In this document: positions 46,201 to 57,109 of the stretch, piece by piece
How positions within the stretch are numbered: the stretch's first letter is position 1
How the letters are laid out: every line of letters starts with the position of its first letter
Program-made: the position numbers and the translations under genes
Assembly (NCBI GenBank): GCA_022749755.1
Contig: CM040452.1
Coordinates: forward strand, 16,510,350-16,574,349
DNA from: Azadirachta indica
Lineage: Eukaryota; Streptophyta; Magnoliopsida; Sapindales; Meliaceae
Length of the DNA: 64,000 nucleotides
Direction: 5' to 3'
Notes under the pieces: generated by a model
The model's input: only the letters and a program-made list of their open reading frames with translations
What the model was told of the DNA's origin: nothing
The model's database searches: none

Positions 46201-46660
46201 GGACCAAAAACACAACTCATGCCTTGTTCAAGTGAAGAAAATCTAGATGCTGAGTTCCTTAAAACTAGGCCTGTTTATATGAGTTTAGTTTCAGTGTGTC
46301 TCTTATCTACTCTCCAAAGTCAATTTTAACGTCCTAAGGTAGAAAAAATAAGTCTAAATTGCAAAGAAAGTGTAGCAACATTATTTTAAATAACTCTCAA
46401 GCAACACACAGACTCTCATTTCAACGATAAACGAAAAAGGCATGAATAGTAATGAGATTTAGGAGAAAAAGAGGACTTACTTGTTCGAAGAATGCACGGA
46501 TGAACAGAAGCAAGCGGTGGGCGTGCAATGGACTTTGTCTGCAAACAAGGAGGAGAGCTCTCAGAGAATGGCAAGACAAGAGAAAGTTTGAGTTCGCAGA
46601 GTGTGCAAAGAAGTAAAATGGCATAAAGGGTAAAGTTGTAGCTTTTATAACCATTTTTAC
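43280..46660 (-). pseudogene. Antisense gene in the 3' part of the gypsy element
   Basis: Open minus-strand pieces occur at 45691-45173 (172 codons) and 43637-43296 (113 codons). The first has an acidic run (NKDDDDEDEEGSGDEQDE), then ANRFPFAITKADLRAFMRLYQI and SINLRVLEANEFF. The second is a coiled coil (VSQLESQIADLAHTNKDLRDELTD). This resembles the 'putative gypsy type transposon' proteins coded antisense between integrase and 3' LTR in Tat-lineage elements. A TATAAAAG on the minus strand at 46642-46649 may be its promoter. Stops between the pieces, and non-consensus joins, suggest it is decayed. The function of this protein family is unknown. Confidence 0.65.
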
Positions 46661-46972
46661 CTCCCCATGATTTTCATGATGATTAGCAATCTAGATGATT
46701 CCACGACATCACCTACTGACGTGGCTACCTTATGCTGATGAGATGATATAGTGGATCGGTGATACAAAGACATGTAGCGAGGCAATGAAGGGTTTAAAAT
46801 GCAGCCATCATTATAGCATTTACACACATTAACTATTGACACAAAATTCAAAATGATGAGCAAGCATATTTCGCACCACCGATGTTTCACTTAAACTTCA
46901 AAGATCACCATTGTGTTCGACGTTTAGCTACTGGTTAAAGGCTGGTTCTGATCAGTCACTAAGGGGGCCTAA

Positions 46973-47690
46973 TGTTTGAGGAGTAGCAAGTATATCTGTT
47001 CAAAAAAGTATCTGGTGTGTTCGTTTTAGGCAGGTTATTCTCAAAATAAAATTTTTAGTAAAAGCTCTAATTTTACTGAAAACTGAGAGGTTTGATGTTT
47101 GGGAGAATAACTTGAAGCCATAAAGTTAACAAGCCTTATGTCAACAAGCCTAAACATCTATTTAGTCCATATGGAGGTCTGTTCAGTTCAGTCGAGGACA
47201 GGTCCTAGTCAGGGCATAACTGGTCAGATGTTATGCAAAGAAATATATTGGGATCAGATATACGGAAATCATAGTTTTGACGAACATAGAATGGATAGAA
47301 GTCTGCTATTAACTGATCAAGGAGATTCAATCACCGTCATAATTTAATGAAACCGTTGTTCATCAGCATCCTTATAAGAATGGGAAACCAAATTGAGTTT
47401 GTAATTCTAATTTAAAACGCATTGAAATTCTATTAAAGTCTACTTCAAGTACTATTAAGATATGAAAACTGACAATATATATCAGTATATATATATATAT
47501 GTTGATATCGAAATTTACAGTTTTGAGTAAACTTCTCTTTGTTTTTTGCTCAAAAGAAAATTTTATTACTAAATCGATAGAACAACATAAATGAATCTTC
47601 ATGAATAGGCCATGATATATATATATATATATATATAGTGAAAGACTGTAGTTTTTCAAATCAATATTTCTAAATTTCTCGAGTATTAGA
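46973..47690 (+). repeat. 3' LTR of the gypsy element, with rearranged end
   Basis: It begins TGTTTGAGGAGTAGC after the purine tract aagggggcct (46961-46970). It follows the 5' LTR from about 47013 to 47490, with an extra piece of about 29 bases near 47205. Near 47500 the 5' LTR's last block is scrambled: the segment from 'gagtaaacttctc' to 'catgatatat' (about 47523-47620) is the reverse complement of 30716-30810. The piece 'gatatcgaaatt' sits before it in direct orientation. TA runs flank the block on both sides. The outer border is uncertain. Confidence 0.8.
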
Positions 47691-47723
47691 ACTTGCTGTT
47701 GTCGCTGCTTTACATTTAGGCAT

Positions 47724-48559
47724 GTAGCACAATGTTAGTGAGTAAATAGCTGCTGCTTTGTATGCGGTGCAACCACCGCTACTGCTATCCCTCGTTCGAT
47801 ATGATAATGAGTTGGAGATTTAGTTTGGCTGAGGCCTAGTTAGGCTAGAAAATCTGACGTTTTAACACTCATGCGCTTTGCCATTTCTCCATAAATTTTG
47901 AAGAAAATTGAGTAAACTATCACAAAAACCGATACACAGATTGCCACTATCATTTGACATATATAATAGATATAAATATTAATTTGTAGCACGAACTCAA
48001 CAAATATATAAGTGGACTAACATGAGAGCCAGTAGTGTAATGCTAATAACGCTTCCGATAATCATCAGTATAATTTTTCAATTGGACATCATATTGAAAA
48101 ACGGAGGACACGAGAGATACGGGACAATAGTTTGTATCTGTCAATGTGTTGATAGAGGTTGAAAAAACGGACGAAGCGTATACAAATAATATATGCATAT
48201 ATGATTGCTTGCTCGAATTTTTGTTAATTCAAATAGTAAATACATAATGGTTATCTTTAGTACTATTAAATGTTGCCAAAAATTTGTGTCATCAATCGCA
48301 TGATAGGATCGATGAAAATTTGTATATTTAAAATTAAGTTAAAAAAAAAAAAACCTTTAAGCGTAGCACACTACTCCTATATACGTGGCGCTTTTATTTT
48401 GACGTTGTCTGCTTAACGTTGATAGATAAGGATTCGGAAATCGTATCGTAAACAATAAACATAAAGCAAAGAAGACTAGTATGAGAGAAAAATTTGCTGG
48501 TGACTTTAAGGGAACATCGAAGCCACGACACGTGTCCACTACATGAATCGTGATGAGGT
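47724..48559 (+). repeat. Promoter duplication, copy 2 (native CXIP4-like promoter)
   Basis: The direct partner of 29163-30267, without the 253-bp insertion. It runs up to the transcribed region of the zinc-knuckle gene. Confidence 0.9.
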
Positions 48560-49502
48560 GCTCCGATTACGGTTCGGATAAATAAAAACGAAAACACACA
48601 TATTACTTACTTCTTCGAATCGTCTGAGTCCAAACGACCCCGTTCTGGCCGCTTTGCCTTACCTTTCCAACCTCCGTCCCTGATCTCTCTACTCGGCCTT
48701 TCGCTGTCGTTGCCGGCTTTCCGCTATCTTCTCTGTCATTACTTAACGCAGGTAAGTTTTCTACTTTATGTTGATTTAGTTTGTTTATTCATTATTTTGT
48801 TTTCTTTCTGTTGTGTATGGTTTAGTTGCCTCTTTTTTGGTACAAAACCCTAAATCACTTAATCTCGATAGCTTGCAAATCAGCTTTCACAGTAACTACG
48901 ATGTCTCTTCCTCCATCCCTGGAATTTAGGTTTTGCGCTGCTGCTTGTAGCTTCCCCTAGATTTGATGGTAATTTTAGGTTTGACGGATCTGCGCATTGT
49001 TGTTTAATTCTAGAAATTATCCTTTCTAGTTCAGTTGTTGAAAACAAACATTACCTTAATCCTATTCTTATCCTATTGCTACAGCGTCGTTTTGATTGTT
49101 CGAACAAAAGAGTGTCATCGCGTGCACTCCCACCGACTTTATTTAGACTATGAAATTAGGCAAACTGATCTAAAACCACTTGTGCTATTGAAAACAAAAT
49201 AGCTCTGTTGCTCGATTAGGGCTTTTGAGTCAATTACAACGCAGGTAAAATCCCTATCAAGATGGACTATTATGAAAGACTTATGTATTTATTTTGTGAT
49301 TTCATGTTTCAGATGTTTCAGTTGCCATGATTGAGCACAATATATCTGATTTTGTTGTCTTGTGTTCTAAGTGAAATTAACAGTTAAACCTAATCTCGAA
49401 AAGAATACTCTGGACTTGATATAGGTATCAGAAACCAAATTTCGGAACCCTGATTTCTACTTTTATTTCCCTATTCAGATCTGATATTCACATTACTTCA
49501 AG
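48560..49502 (+). other. 5' UTR and UTR intron of the CXIP4-like gene
   Basis: A pyrimidine-rich leader ends CGCAG|GTAAG at 48751. An intron of 727 bp (48752-49478) ends CTATTCAG, followed by 24 bases of leader before the ATG at 49503. The intron start is inferred from splice sites alone. A long leader intron is common in constitutive plant genes. Confidence 0.65.
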
Positions 49503-50504
49503 ATGCCAGCCACAGCTGGACGAGTTCGCATGCCTGCGAACAACAGGGTGCACAGTAGTGCAGCCCTTCAAACCCATGGAATATGGCAGAGTGCAATTGG
49601 TTATGACCCATATGCACCAAACAAAGATGACACCAAAAGTTCATCACAACCCAAATCTGCTGGTAATGAACCCGATGCCGATAATCCATACAATAGCTAC
49701 CAGGGTCTTTTAGCGCTTGCCCGCATAACTAATACCAATGCCGACGAGGCTCGTGGGGCTTGCAAGAAGTGTGGTCGTGTTGGGCACTTGACTTTTCAAT
49801 GTAGGAACTTTTTGAGTGTTAAAGATGATAATAAGGAAAAAGACCCAGAAGCAATTCAGGCTGCTGTTCTGTCTGAGTTGGATAAAATTAAGGGGAAAGT
49901 GGGTAAGGTAAATGGGAAGGGTAAGACAGAGAATGAGAATGAAAGCGAGGAGGAGGAGGAGGAAGAGGAGACTGACAGTTCGGATTCAGATGTGGATTCA
50001 GAGATTGAGAGGATTATAGCTGAAAGATATGGGAAGAAGGTAAGTAATAAAGGGAGATCATCGCAGAGGAAGAAAATGGGTGATTCAGATGAAGATGTGT
50101 CAGATTCAGATTTGGATTCAGGAAGGAGGAAGAAGAGAGGGAGGTCTAAGAAGAGGAGTGGAAAGAGGAGACATAGTGATTCTGAGGATGAGGATGAAGG
50201 TCGGAGGAAGAGGAGTAAGGACAAGAGGAGGAAGAGGGCTGAGTCCTCAGATGATGAGGATGAGCATCAACACCATAGGAGGAAGAGTAGGAAGGAGAAG
50301 AGGAGGAGAAGAAGTCATAGACATTCAGATGATTCCGATTCAGATGCATCTGGGGATTCTGGTGGACGGTATGAGAGAAAGATCCGAAGGTCTAAATCAT
50401 CATCTGATTTTGATGGAAGTGGTTCAGATGATTCACGAGTTGGAAGGGGAACAAAGAGGTCCAAAAAGAAGAGCCGGAAACGCCATCACAAAGTGGATGA
50501 ATAG
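49503..50504 (+). CDS. CXIP4: CAX-interacting protein 4-like zinc knuckle protein
   Basis: 333 residues, no intron in the coding part. The N-terminus MPATAGRVRMPANNRVHSS and the motif GIWQSAIGYDPYAPN are those of the plant CAX-interacting protein 4 family (animal relative SREK1IP1). A CCHC knuckle CKKCGRVGHLTFQC has ligands C87, C90, H95 and C100. An acidic run at about 152-165 is followed by a long Arg/Lys/Ser/Asp-rich tail (180-333) typical of RNA-binding and splicing-speckle proteins. In Arabidopsis CXIP4 was found as an activator of the vacuolar H+/Ca2+ exchanger CAX1. Its makeup suggests a nuclear RNA-related role. The gene lies just downstream of the duplicated promoter segment. Confidence 0.93.
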   Translation: MPATAGRVRMPANNRVHSSAALQTHGIWQSAIGYDPYAPNKDDTKSSSQPKSAGNEPDADNPYNSYQGLLALARITNTNADEARGACKKCGRVGHLTFQCRNFLSVKDDNKEKDPEAIQAAVLSELDKIKGKVGKVNGKGKTENENESEEEEEEEETDSSDSDVDSEIERIIAERYGKKVSNKGRSSQRKKMGDSDEDVSDSDLDSGRRKKRGRSKKRSGKRRHSDSEDEDEGRRKRSKDKRRKRAESSDDEDEHQHHRRKSRKEKRRRRSHRHSDDSDSDASGDSGGRYERKIRRSKSSSDFDGSGSDDSRVGRGTKRSKKKSRKRHHKVDE

Positions 50505-51674
50505 AGACTTACTAAGAAAGCAATGCATTGTTTTGAGTTAATTTTACATTCGCAGTAGTGTGTGCAGTATGCTACAAGTTGGCTTGATTTTATACTTTAA
50601 GCTGTCATGGATTATTTAATTTGCCTGTTGAAATTTGAGGTTTGATTCATTGTGCTTCCCCTATTTACTATATTTGTCAGTACTAGTACTAGTTTTTCTC
50701 CTTTCAAGAAAAAAAAAAATTGTAGTTTTCTGAGAGCGAGAGTAAGTGTAAATGAGGTTCTATATTGAAAAACAATATGGTTAATATTTGTTTGTTTTGC
50801 TGGGATACAGAAAAATTGGTTGTGATGGCGGTTTCATAAGTGCCCTTAGTGGGGAAACCCCTCGGGGCAAAGCCAAAACAACAGGTTATAATCTATTTGA
50901 CTGCTGTGAATTAAGCTCTATGCCCTGAAACGCAAGGGAATTTGTGGTGGAGGCTAGCAATCTGGGTTCTGGTGATCTATGAATAACTTGATTAATATTT
51001 TGTATAGAATGACATTTCTAGTTATGCAGTTGTATCTTTTAATTGAATACTTTCCTTCCATCTTTCACTGTAATTGTGTCCTTCTGATATGTCCAACCCA
51101 AATCACTTTTTGCTTGAATTGATTGTGCCAAACATGGCAGTCATCTGGCAGATTCATTTTGGAGATTATAATACGTTGCTTTCAGCTTCTTGCTTCCAGC
51201 TTTGGTGCTGCTTGGGTGTAGCCACCATTTTTTATAAGTTAATTTGACGTTCCTACCGACCGATCGGAGCGTAACATCAGAAACCTTTTTGTAGTGGGGG
51301 ATGGTTCATTGAATGACAAGTTACCAGAGAAAACCCAATTCTTGATGCACTGGAATAACTGGGATTCAAATTTGAAGTACTTCAAGTCTTCCAGTACTCT
51401 TTAACAAATGCGTCGACTCATGTAGGCATAATAGACCCATTTACATTTGAAACATGAAAATCCAATATATTAATTCAATTATTCAATTCTAGAGTCATCA
51501 ATAAAATCTATAAGGACTTCCAAACCATAAATTGTGATCACGAATCTTACCCAAGACTTGGGCTTCCATTGAAGGAAACAGAAGAGAAGAAAAAAGTAAC
51601 ACTTGTGCAAAAAGAAATCCTACAGGAATGAACAAAATGATTGTCTTAATCCCGTAAATGGTTGTTTATGGATT
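50505..51674. other. 3' UTR and intergenic DNA
   Basis: The 3' UTR of the zinc-knuckle gene and, from the other side, that of TIM9. No further gene seen. Confidence 0.5.
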
Positions 51675-53723
51675 CTATTCTTGTGTGGCTGCCTGTGAAT
51701 TAAGCTCAGCAAACCTCATGCCAACACGCATTGAGTGCTTCAGAAACTTTTCAGCACAACGCATGACACAGGTCTCCTCTTGCTTTTGTAGGGTCTTGCG
51801 AGTAAAATTGTCCACACAGTCATTGAAGCATCTCTCCACAAGTGAATTGTACATCCTCAGACTGCATGTCCAATTCAGATACAAATAATTAGAATACTTA
51901 AACGACAACAGCTCAGCTTAAAGAAGAATTGATGTTTCCTTTATCAGGTGAAACTAATCCAAAGGAGTAAAAGCAGATGAAAATGATAGATTGCAAACCA
52001 GAAGAACCAACCAACCAAAACACAAATTAGCAGGCATAAGAGGTGTCCCTTAAATGGGATTCATTTTGATATGCCTCATGATGCATGTGTAGCACTCTAA
52101 CAAGGTTTTAGTTATTTGTTTCCGAAGTGAAATTTTGGTGTTATATCTAGTTCCCAAAACGTCCAAATACAGCATAGCAGATGCTGTATTGGTTTCAAGA
52201 AGAACAGCCTTTTGGCCTCACCAAAACAATTCCACAAATGTTGAATTCAACCATGAAACTGTTATTGAAGCAAGGCCATGAAAGATAGGAAAAAAATAAC
52301 GACTTAGAAAATATCTAATATTTTTAAACATATGAGACACTTAAACTTGACAACTTCACAAAAAAGGGTCAGAATGTAGCAATCATAATAAAAAGTTTAC
52401 TTGACTCACTAAATTTAAAAGAAAAGGAATAGAAGAAAGGAAATGAAAAGAAAATAGAAGAATTCATCTAAAAACAATTCACTCACTAAAAGACCTTAAA
52501 ATTACAATAATGATGGTCTTTATGCCCTAAATGATGCTTGTTATACTGTCAAGTTCATGGGCACATCATGTTAGTATAAATAAAAGTACAGATTGATTTA
52601 AAAGCCGCCAAGATCAACAATTTCATACATAAGATTTTAAATTGGGATAAGTGAAACAATATTTATGAGCAATCACTAGAAAATGTAGCAAATAAGACAG
52701 CAAAAAAGGGCATGCTGCATGCATTATTCATATTACAGAATGTAAAACAGTATTAAGTGCTTCTTTGGTATAGCTTTTCAAGTAAAATTTTTTGGAGTAG
52801 ATCTTGCATTAGTAAAGCTTTTAATAAAAAGTTATTAGTTATTTGGTTGTCTAGTATATCTTTTAGCAAAAATTATGTAATTACCTTAATCAACAAATTT
52901 TTTTAAAGTTACTTCAAAAGAGAAATGAGGTAAAATTTGACCTTTTAAAAAAGTTCAATAGGCTCTACTCACAAAAACCTAAAATTTCAGCTTCTCTTGG
53001 CAGAGAACTGAGGTAACTTTTAAAATAAATAATGGTTTTTCAAAAAATTTAACCTTTTAAAAAATCTCAAAAGACTTTAATAACAAAAACCTAAAATAAT
53101 AACAAAACCCATGGACCAACCCAGTTTATAAAAACAATAACAGAGCAAAATAATAACAAGAGCTGGAACAAGGAATGTTGTTCCCGAAACGTCCAGATGC
53201 AACAGAAATGCTGCATTGGTTTTAAAGAGTTCATTTTACTTTAGCTTTACATTTTTAACAAAGCCACAAGCGTAGAAATTCAGCCTGCAACTTGAATTGC
53301 ATAAATGTCAAATGCAAAGCCATACATGAAAACCAAAAGGAAAAATAAAATTTTAAAATAAGAAACTCTGCTTGAGCTAATCTAGCAGAAACTTATGCAA
53401 GCAATAAATCCCATTCAGAACTTAGAAAAATGAGCACACTTACAGACTTCGACAATAAGTTCCCTAAAAATTAGCAAGAACAAATACAAATAGAGAATCA
53501 CATATATTGATAAATGACTAAAGCGTTTATCTAGGAACTGACATAATGATTCAATCAACAGAGAAAAAGTATATAGAAAAAATATATAGAAACGTAAAAT
53601 ATGCAAAATAAACGAGCAAAAACAAAACCTGTCGCGTAATTGAAGGTGGTCGATCATAGAAGCCATTCGGGCTTTATCCTGTTCGGGAAGACCCTCAAGT
53701 CCAGCTAACATGTTCTTGTCCAT
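51675..53723 (-). CDS. TIM9: Mitochondrial import inner membrane translocase subunit TIM9
   Basis: Small TIM chaperone of the mitochondrial intermembrane space. Together with TIM10 it carries hydrophobic carrier proteins from the outer-membrane TOM complex to TIM22. Two exons: 53723-53629 and 51861-51675, with donor CGACAG|GTTTTG and acceptor TGCAG|TCTGAGG. Together they code 93 residues, the plant TIM9 length. The start [20 protein letters not shown] is followed by [17 protein letters not shown]. The twin CX3C motifs are CFNDC and CVMRC, which form the two disulphides used for MIA40-dependent import. The C-terminus reads [13 protein letters not shown]. The intron (1767 bp) contains a MITE-like stretch. 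Confidence 0.95.
52755..53115. repeat. MITE-like sequence in the TIM9 intron
   Basis: Starts 'gtgcttctttggtatagctttt', a form common at ends of short hAT-type elements. Its interior words ('ttaaaaaagttcaa', 'caaaaacctaaaat' twice) recall those near 13500-13800. The right end is not clear, so this is tentative. Confidence 0.4.
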
Positions 53724-53916
53724 ACTGGATCTTTACTCCTACCTGTTTCTGCGTTCGGTTCACGCAGGGAGAAGAGTAGGAGTAGGGTTTTTGAAAGAGT
53801 AGGGCTTAATTTTCTCCTTTATAGTTTCAACTATCGGTACGGTACGGTGTCGTATTCTTTGTTCTATTTAATTTTTTCAATGGCGTGAATGTCAATCGAG
53901 TCCTGCAACCCAGCCC

Positions 53917-54158
53917 GGCCCATACTATGGCCCTTTTTCATGTCCCATAGGCCGTCAGTGTAAACTCCATTTTCCCTAAAACTGGCATTTTTAATGATAA
54001 TATCAAACATTCTCCAAGTTCTGAATCGAGCGAGCTTCACTTCACATCGATGACACAACAACAAAGTTTTACCCGCAACAATTCGTGGGATTGCCAATGC
54101 TTGCGTGGTCTTTGTTCTCCGTTTCTTCCTCAAAAACGATTTTGGAGTAATTGGCCCA
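53917..54158 (-). promoter_or_regulatory. Site II (TGGGCC) motifs upstream of TIM9
   Basis: On the minus strand TGGGCC occurs at 53917-53922 and 54153-54158, with related TGGGAC at 53943-53948, about 195-435 bp before the TIM9 ATG. Such elements are frequent in promoters of plant genes for mitochondrial proteins and are bound by TCP factors. Confidence 0.55.
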
Positions 54159-54725
54159 AGTTCTACTTCGCCATTAAAAGTAAGGTATTGAGTATACGAA
54201 AATCGGGGGAGTAGCAATAACTAAAATAATGGAAAAACTTTGAATATACCTAATCTCCATTTCATCCTTACAAAAATCTTATAAAATTAACATGTGTGCA
54301 TTTATTTTAAAAATAATCTCATGTTATAATATGTAAATACTAACACTACAACGAAGCAGTTAAACTTTAATATTTGCACTGTGAACTGTTCACAAAAATA
54401 TCCTGTGACAGAAATGAAGAACAATAGCAAAAAAAAGAAAATTCTCGTCTGCCATGAGAGTACATCTACTTATTCAAGTCCAACGAGATGACGACATATG
54501 TGTATATATATTCTTGTTTTTAAAGATGACACGAGTCGTTCATACGAGGGTTTCTTGTAGAAGAAGACTTCTTCAAGAGGTGGACAGTCACTTAGCAACT
54601 AAAACGGCGTATCAAAAATCGAAACCCGTTAGCATCCCATTTTGAAGAAAAGTCTGAGCAACATATCTGATACACAGTAACTACAACCGCGAGTAGAGTG
54701 AAGAAGGGCAAGAGAAGAGATCATC

Positions 54726-55993
54726 ATGCCTAGCAGCAGTTTTTCAGGCTGTTTGACAACCCCAAAAGTTAACGTTGCGATAGACATGGGCAATCCTTTG
54801 CTCAACCATACCGTCGACGGTTTCTTGAAGATCGGAGCTGTAAACATTTCTTCCTTTGTTTATTTGAAGTACTGTATTGCATCTTTTAGATGAAAACAAT
54901 ATTGATCGTTTGGTCTTTTTCAGATCGCAGCAACAAGATCAGTTGCAGAGGATGCTTATCACATTGTCAAAGATGGTCATTTTTCTCTTCTTTTGCTTTA
55001 AACAACTCCTTGATCAATTTGTTTAACTGCTGCTTATATAAAATTTATATCTTTGTTTGGGATATAAATACATTCATAATTACCCGGGATGGAGCCTGTA
55101 AGACCAATACTCTCGATTACAATATCATTGCTTGAATGGGATGATTACTAAACTGAGTTACTGACCTTTTTTGTCTTATTTTGCATTTTTTGCAGGGAAT
55201 TTTTCACGTCAAAATTTTGAGCGGACGGTGAGTGTTTCCAACGCTACTAAAATTGTTTGTTTTCTGTCCTTGCCATGAATCATCCAGATCGATTTTTGCC
55301 AGATCAATGGATTCTTGTTGTGTCTCAACCTAGCCAATAACCGGAAATAATTTCTTAATCATAGTTGTCAAGAGCTGAAAATTTTTTAGGGAGTAGCTTG
55401 CTTTCAATTCCTTATCACACTAATGGAAAATAGTGTAATTGCAGTTGAAGAAGATGTGTAAAGAAGGTGCATATTGGGGTAAGTACGTGGCGTATTGCAC
55501 ACAGCCATGTAGTTGTCTATGAAACTCGTTTTATTTGGGAAAATGCTTTAGCATTCTTTATTTGGAACGAATGGGAAATACTTCAAAAAAAAAATTTCTC
55601 TTATGCTCTAACAGGAAGCGTAGCTGGAGTCTATGTGGGTATGGAGCATGGGATAGAGAAGATCCGTGGCACCAAAGACTGGGTATGATATGAAGTTCAA
55701 CTTCTTTTCTATCTGACAATGTTGAAACTTGTTCTAAAAATTCAGAAGTACTGAAATTCTAAGAATCTGATCAGCTTAATATATGGCTTTCGCCTGATAT
55801 CAATTTTCAACTAACAATTCCTGCTCCACCTATCTCTTTCTCTTTGCAGAAGAACGCGATGATTGGAGGCGCTTTGACAGGAGCTGTGGTCTCTGCTGTA
55901 GGCAACAATAACAAAGACAAAGTTGTTATGGATGCCCTTGCAGGAGGTGCCATTGCAACAGCTGCTGAGTTCCTCAGATATCGCAACAGCTGA
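54726..55993 (+). CDS. OEP16-1: Outer envelope pore protein 16 (OEP16-1 type)
   Basis: Cation- and amino-acid-selective channel of the plastid outer envelope, of the Tim17/PRAT superfamily. Six exons: 54726-54839, 54924-54975, 55196-55227, 55445-55478, 55615-55682 and 55850-55993, all with GT-AG borders. They join in phase to 147 residues (OEP16-1 is usually about 148). The start MPSSSFSGCLTTPKVNVAIDMGNP and the motif KKMCKEGAYWG are diagnostic. The GxxxG-type helices are VAGVYVGMEHGIEKIRGTKDW and MIGGALTGAVVSA. The end is GGAIATAAEFLRYRNS. Exons 3 and 4 are very short (32 and 34 bp), so automatic predictors could miss them. Confidence 0.95.
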
Positions 55994-57109
55994 ACAAAGA
56001 ATGCTTCCTGATCTCTGCTTATTTTGCATTGACTACCTGATTTCATTCCTTCTATCAGCTTTATATATGGTTGTAAGCAACATACAATAATGAAGCCATG
56101 TTAGCTATTTGGAGGCCTATTTTGTGTTCTTCCTCATTATCATTTTCTTTTGCTTAGAAGATTTTAGCTACCTTAGAACCAGTTGCTTTATTTTTAGAGG
56201 AAACATGTTATGATCCGGTATTTTTCGTTAAGCAAGTATACTCAAAATAGTTGCGTTTGAGCGTCCTAGCTTCTCATCAACTCATTTTGAAAAAAAAGAA
56301 CGTATGTGATCCCACAATATGCATTCAAACCTCTGAATCTGGGGTTCGGACAATATTTAAATTTTTGGCAACAAGAATTTCGGTAATCAGATGTAGACAA
56401 GTAGTAATGATGGTTCTGCAGAAATAGTTGTAGAGACTAAGGCATGCGAGAATCTAACAAAATCAGCAGCCAAGCCTTGCAACTTGCAAGAAGATGTTGG
56501 AGAGCAGCAATAAGCATGCAATAAAAATATGCCTTCAGAAGTCACCACTTGTTTTAACATTAAAGAGTTGCATCTTTTATTCTGGACGGTTCAAAATCCT
56601 GCATGTTTCCCTAGAGCTGGCTTCTTACTTCTTAGAAGTTGGAATTTTTAAGATAATACGTCATCATAACTTACATGTATATAAATGGACAATGAGAAAA
56701 AAATGTCCAAGGGCTTTCATTTAATCACCCTTACAAGTTACAATGCCCTATAAAATATACAGGTATGCAAGAACGCCCTCAAAGGAGAGGCGTGTTTGAA
56801 TATTACCATTGCATTTGCATGCAGGCCAGTCAGGAGCCATGATGCGATGGTTTTCAATTCCCAGACAGCTCTTAAGAAAATTTTGAAGCATGGTATATTA
56901 CCCTGTTTTTTACTAACAACAACCTCAACTCTGGAAGGAGCTGAAATACATTCTGCATATATTGCAAGATAAGTTTTCCCAATAACAGAGTATAATTCCA
57001 CAGAACTTCTCTACCTTACTCTTTCTTCACAACAATACATGAGGCTTAATTTGTTTAAAGTAAGAATCAGTAAAAAGAATAAATAAGATTTATCAATTAT
57101 AAAAGAATA
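55994..57109. other. 3' UTRs of convergent OEP16 and PPR genes
   Basis: No gene is seen between the two convergent genes. Sequence here is moderately AT-rich and unique-looking. Confidence 0.5.

Larger units (their letters stand above)
30269..47690 (+). mobile_element. Ty3/gypsy LTR retrotransposon, Tat-like, with nested insertions
   Basis: Two related LTRs (30269-30842 and 46973 to about 47690) enclose a primer-binding site TGGCGCCATCTGTGGG (30845-30860) and, in gypsy order, decayed gag, protease, RT, RNase H and integrase (to about 36700). Tandem repeats of about 80 bp, a 5.5-kb Mutator-like element and an antisense gene follow. A purine tract aagggggcc lies at 46961. RT wording such as YPKDSFSLPRIEQLVDA and GLYCYKVMPFGLKN is that of the Tat lineage. 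Many stops make it inactive. The 5' LTR lacks about 36 bases at its start and the 3' LTR end is rearranged. Confidence 0.9.

Noticed and set aside
29163..48559. The promoter duplication as an ordinary target-site duplication
   Set aside because: It is far too long, and the 5' LTR is truncated at the junction. A plain integration cannot explain it.
49856..50541. Antisense and shifted frames over the CXIP4-like gene
   Set aside because: The low-complexity GA-rich sequence creates long open frames in several phases. Only the 333-codon frame has the conserved start and zinc knuckle.
53864..54217. 117-codon minus-strand frame upstream of TIM9
   Set aside because: It lies in the TIM9 promoter with site II motifs and has no recognisable domain or coding pattern. 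I treat it as chance.
55467..55688. 73-codon frame in the OEP16 locus
   Set aside because: It is intron 4 read through into exon 5. Splice sites and the protein family support the six-exon model.
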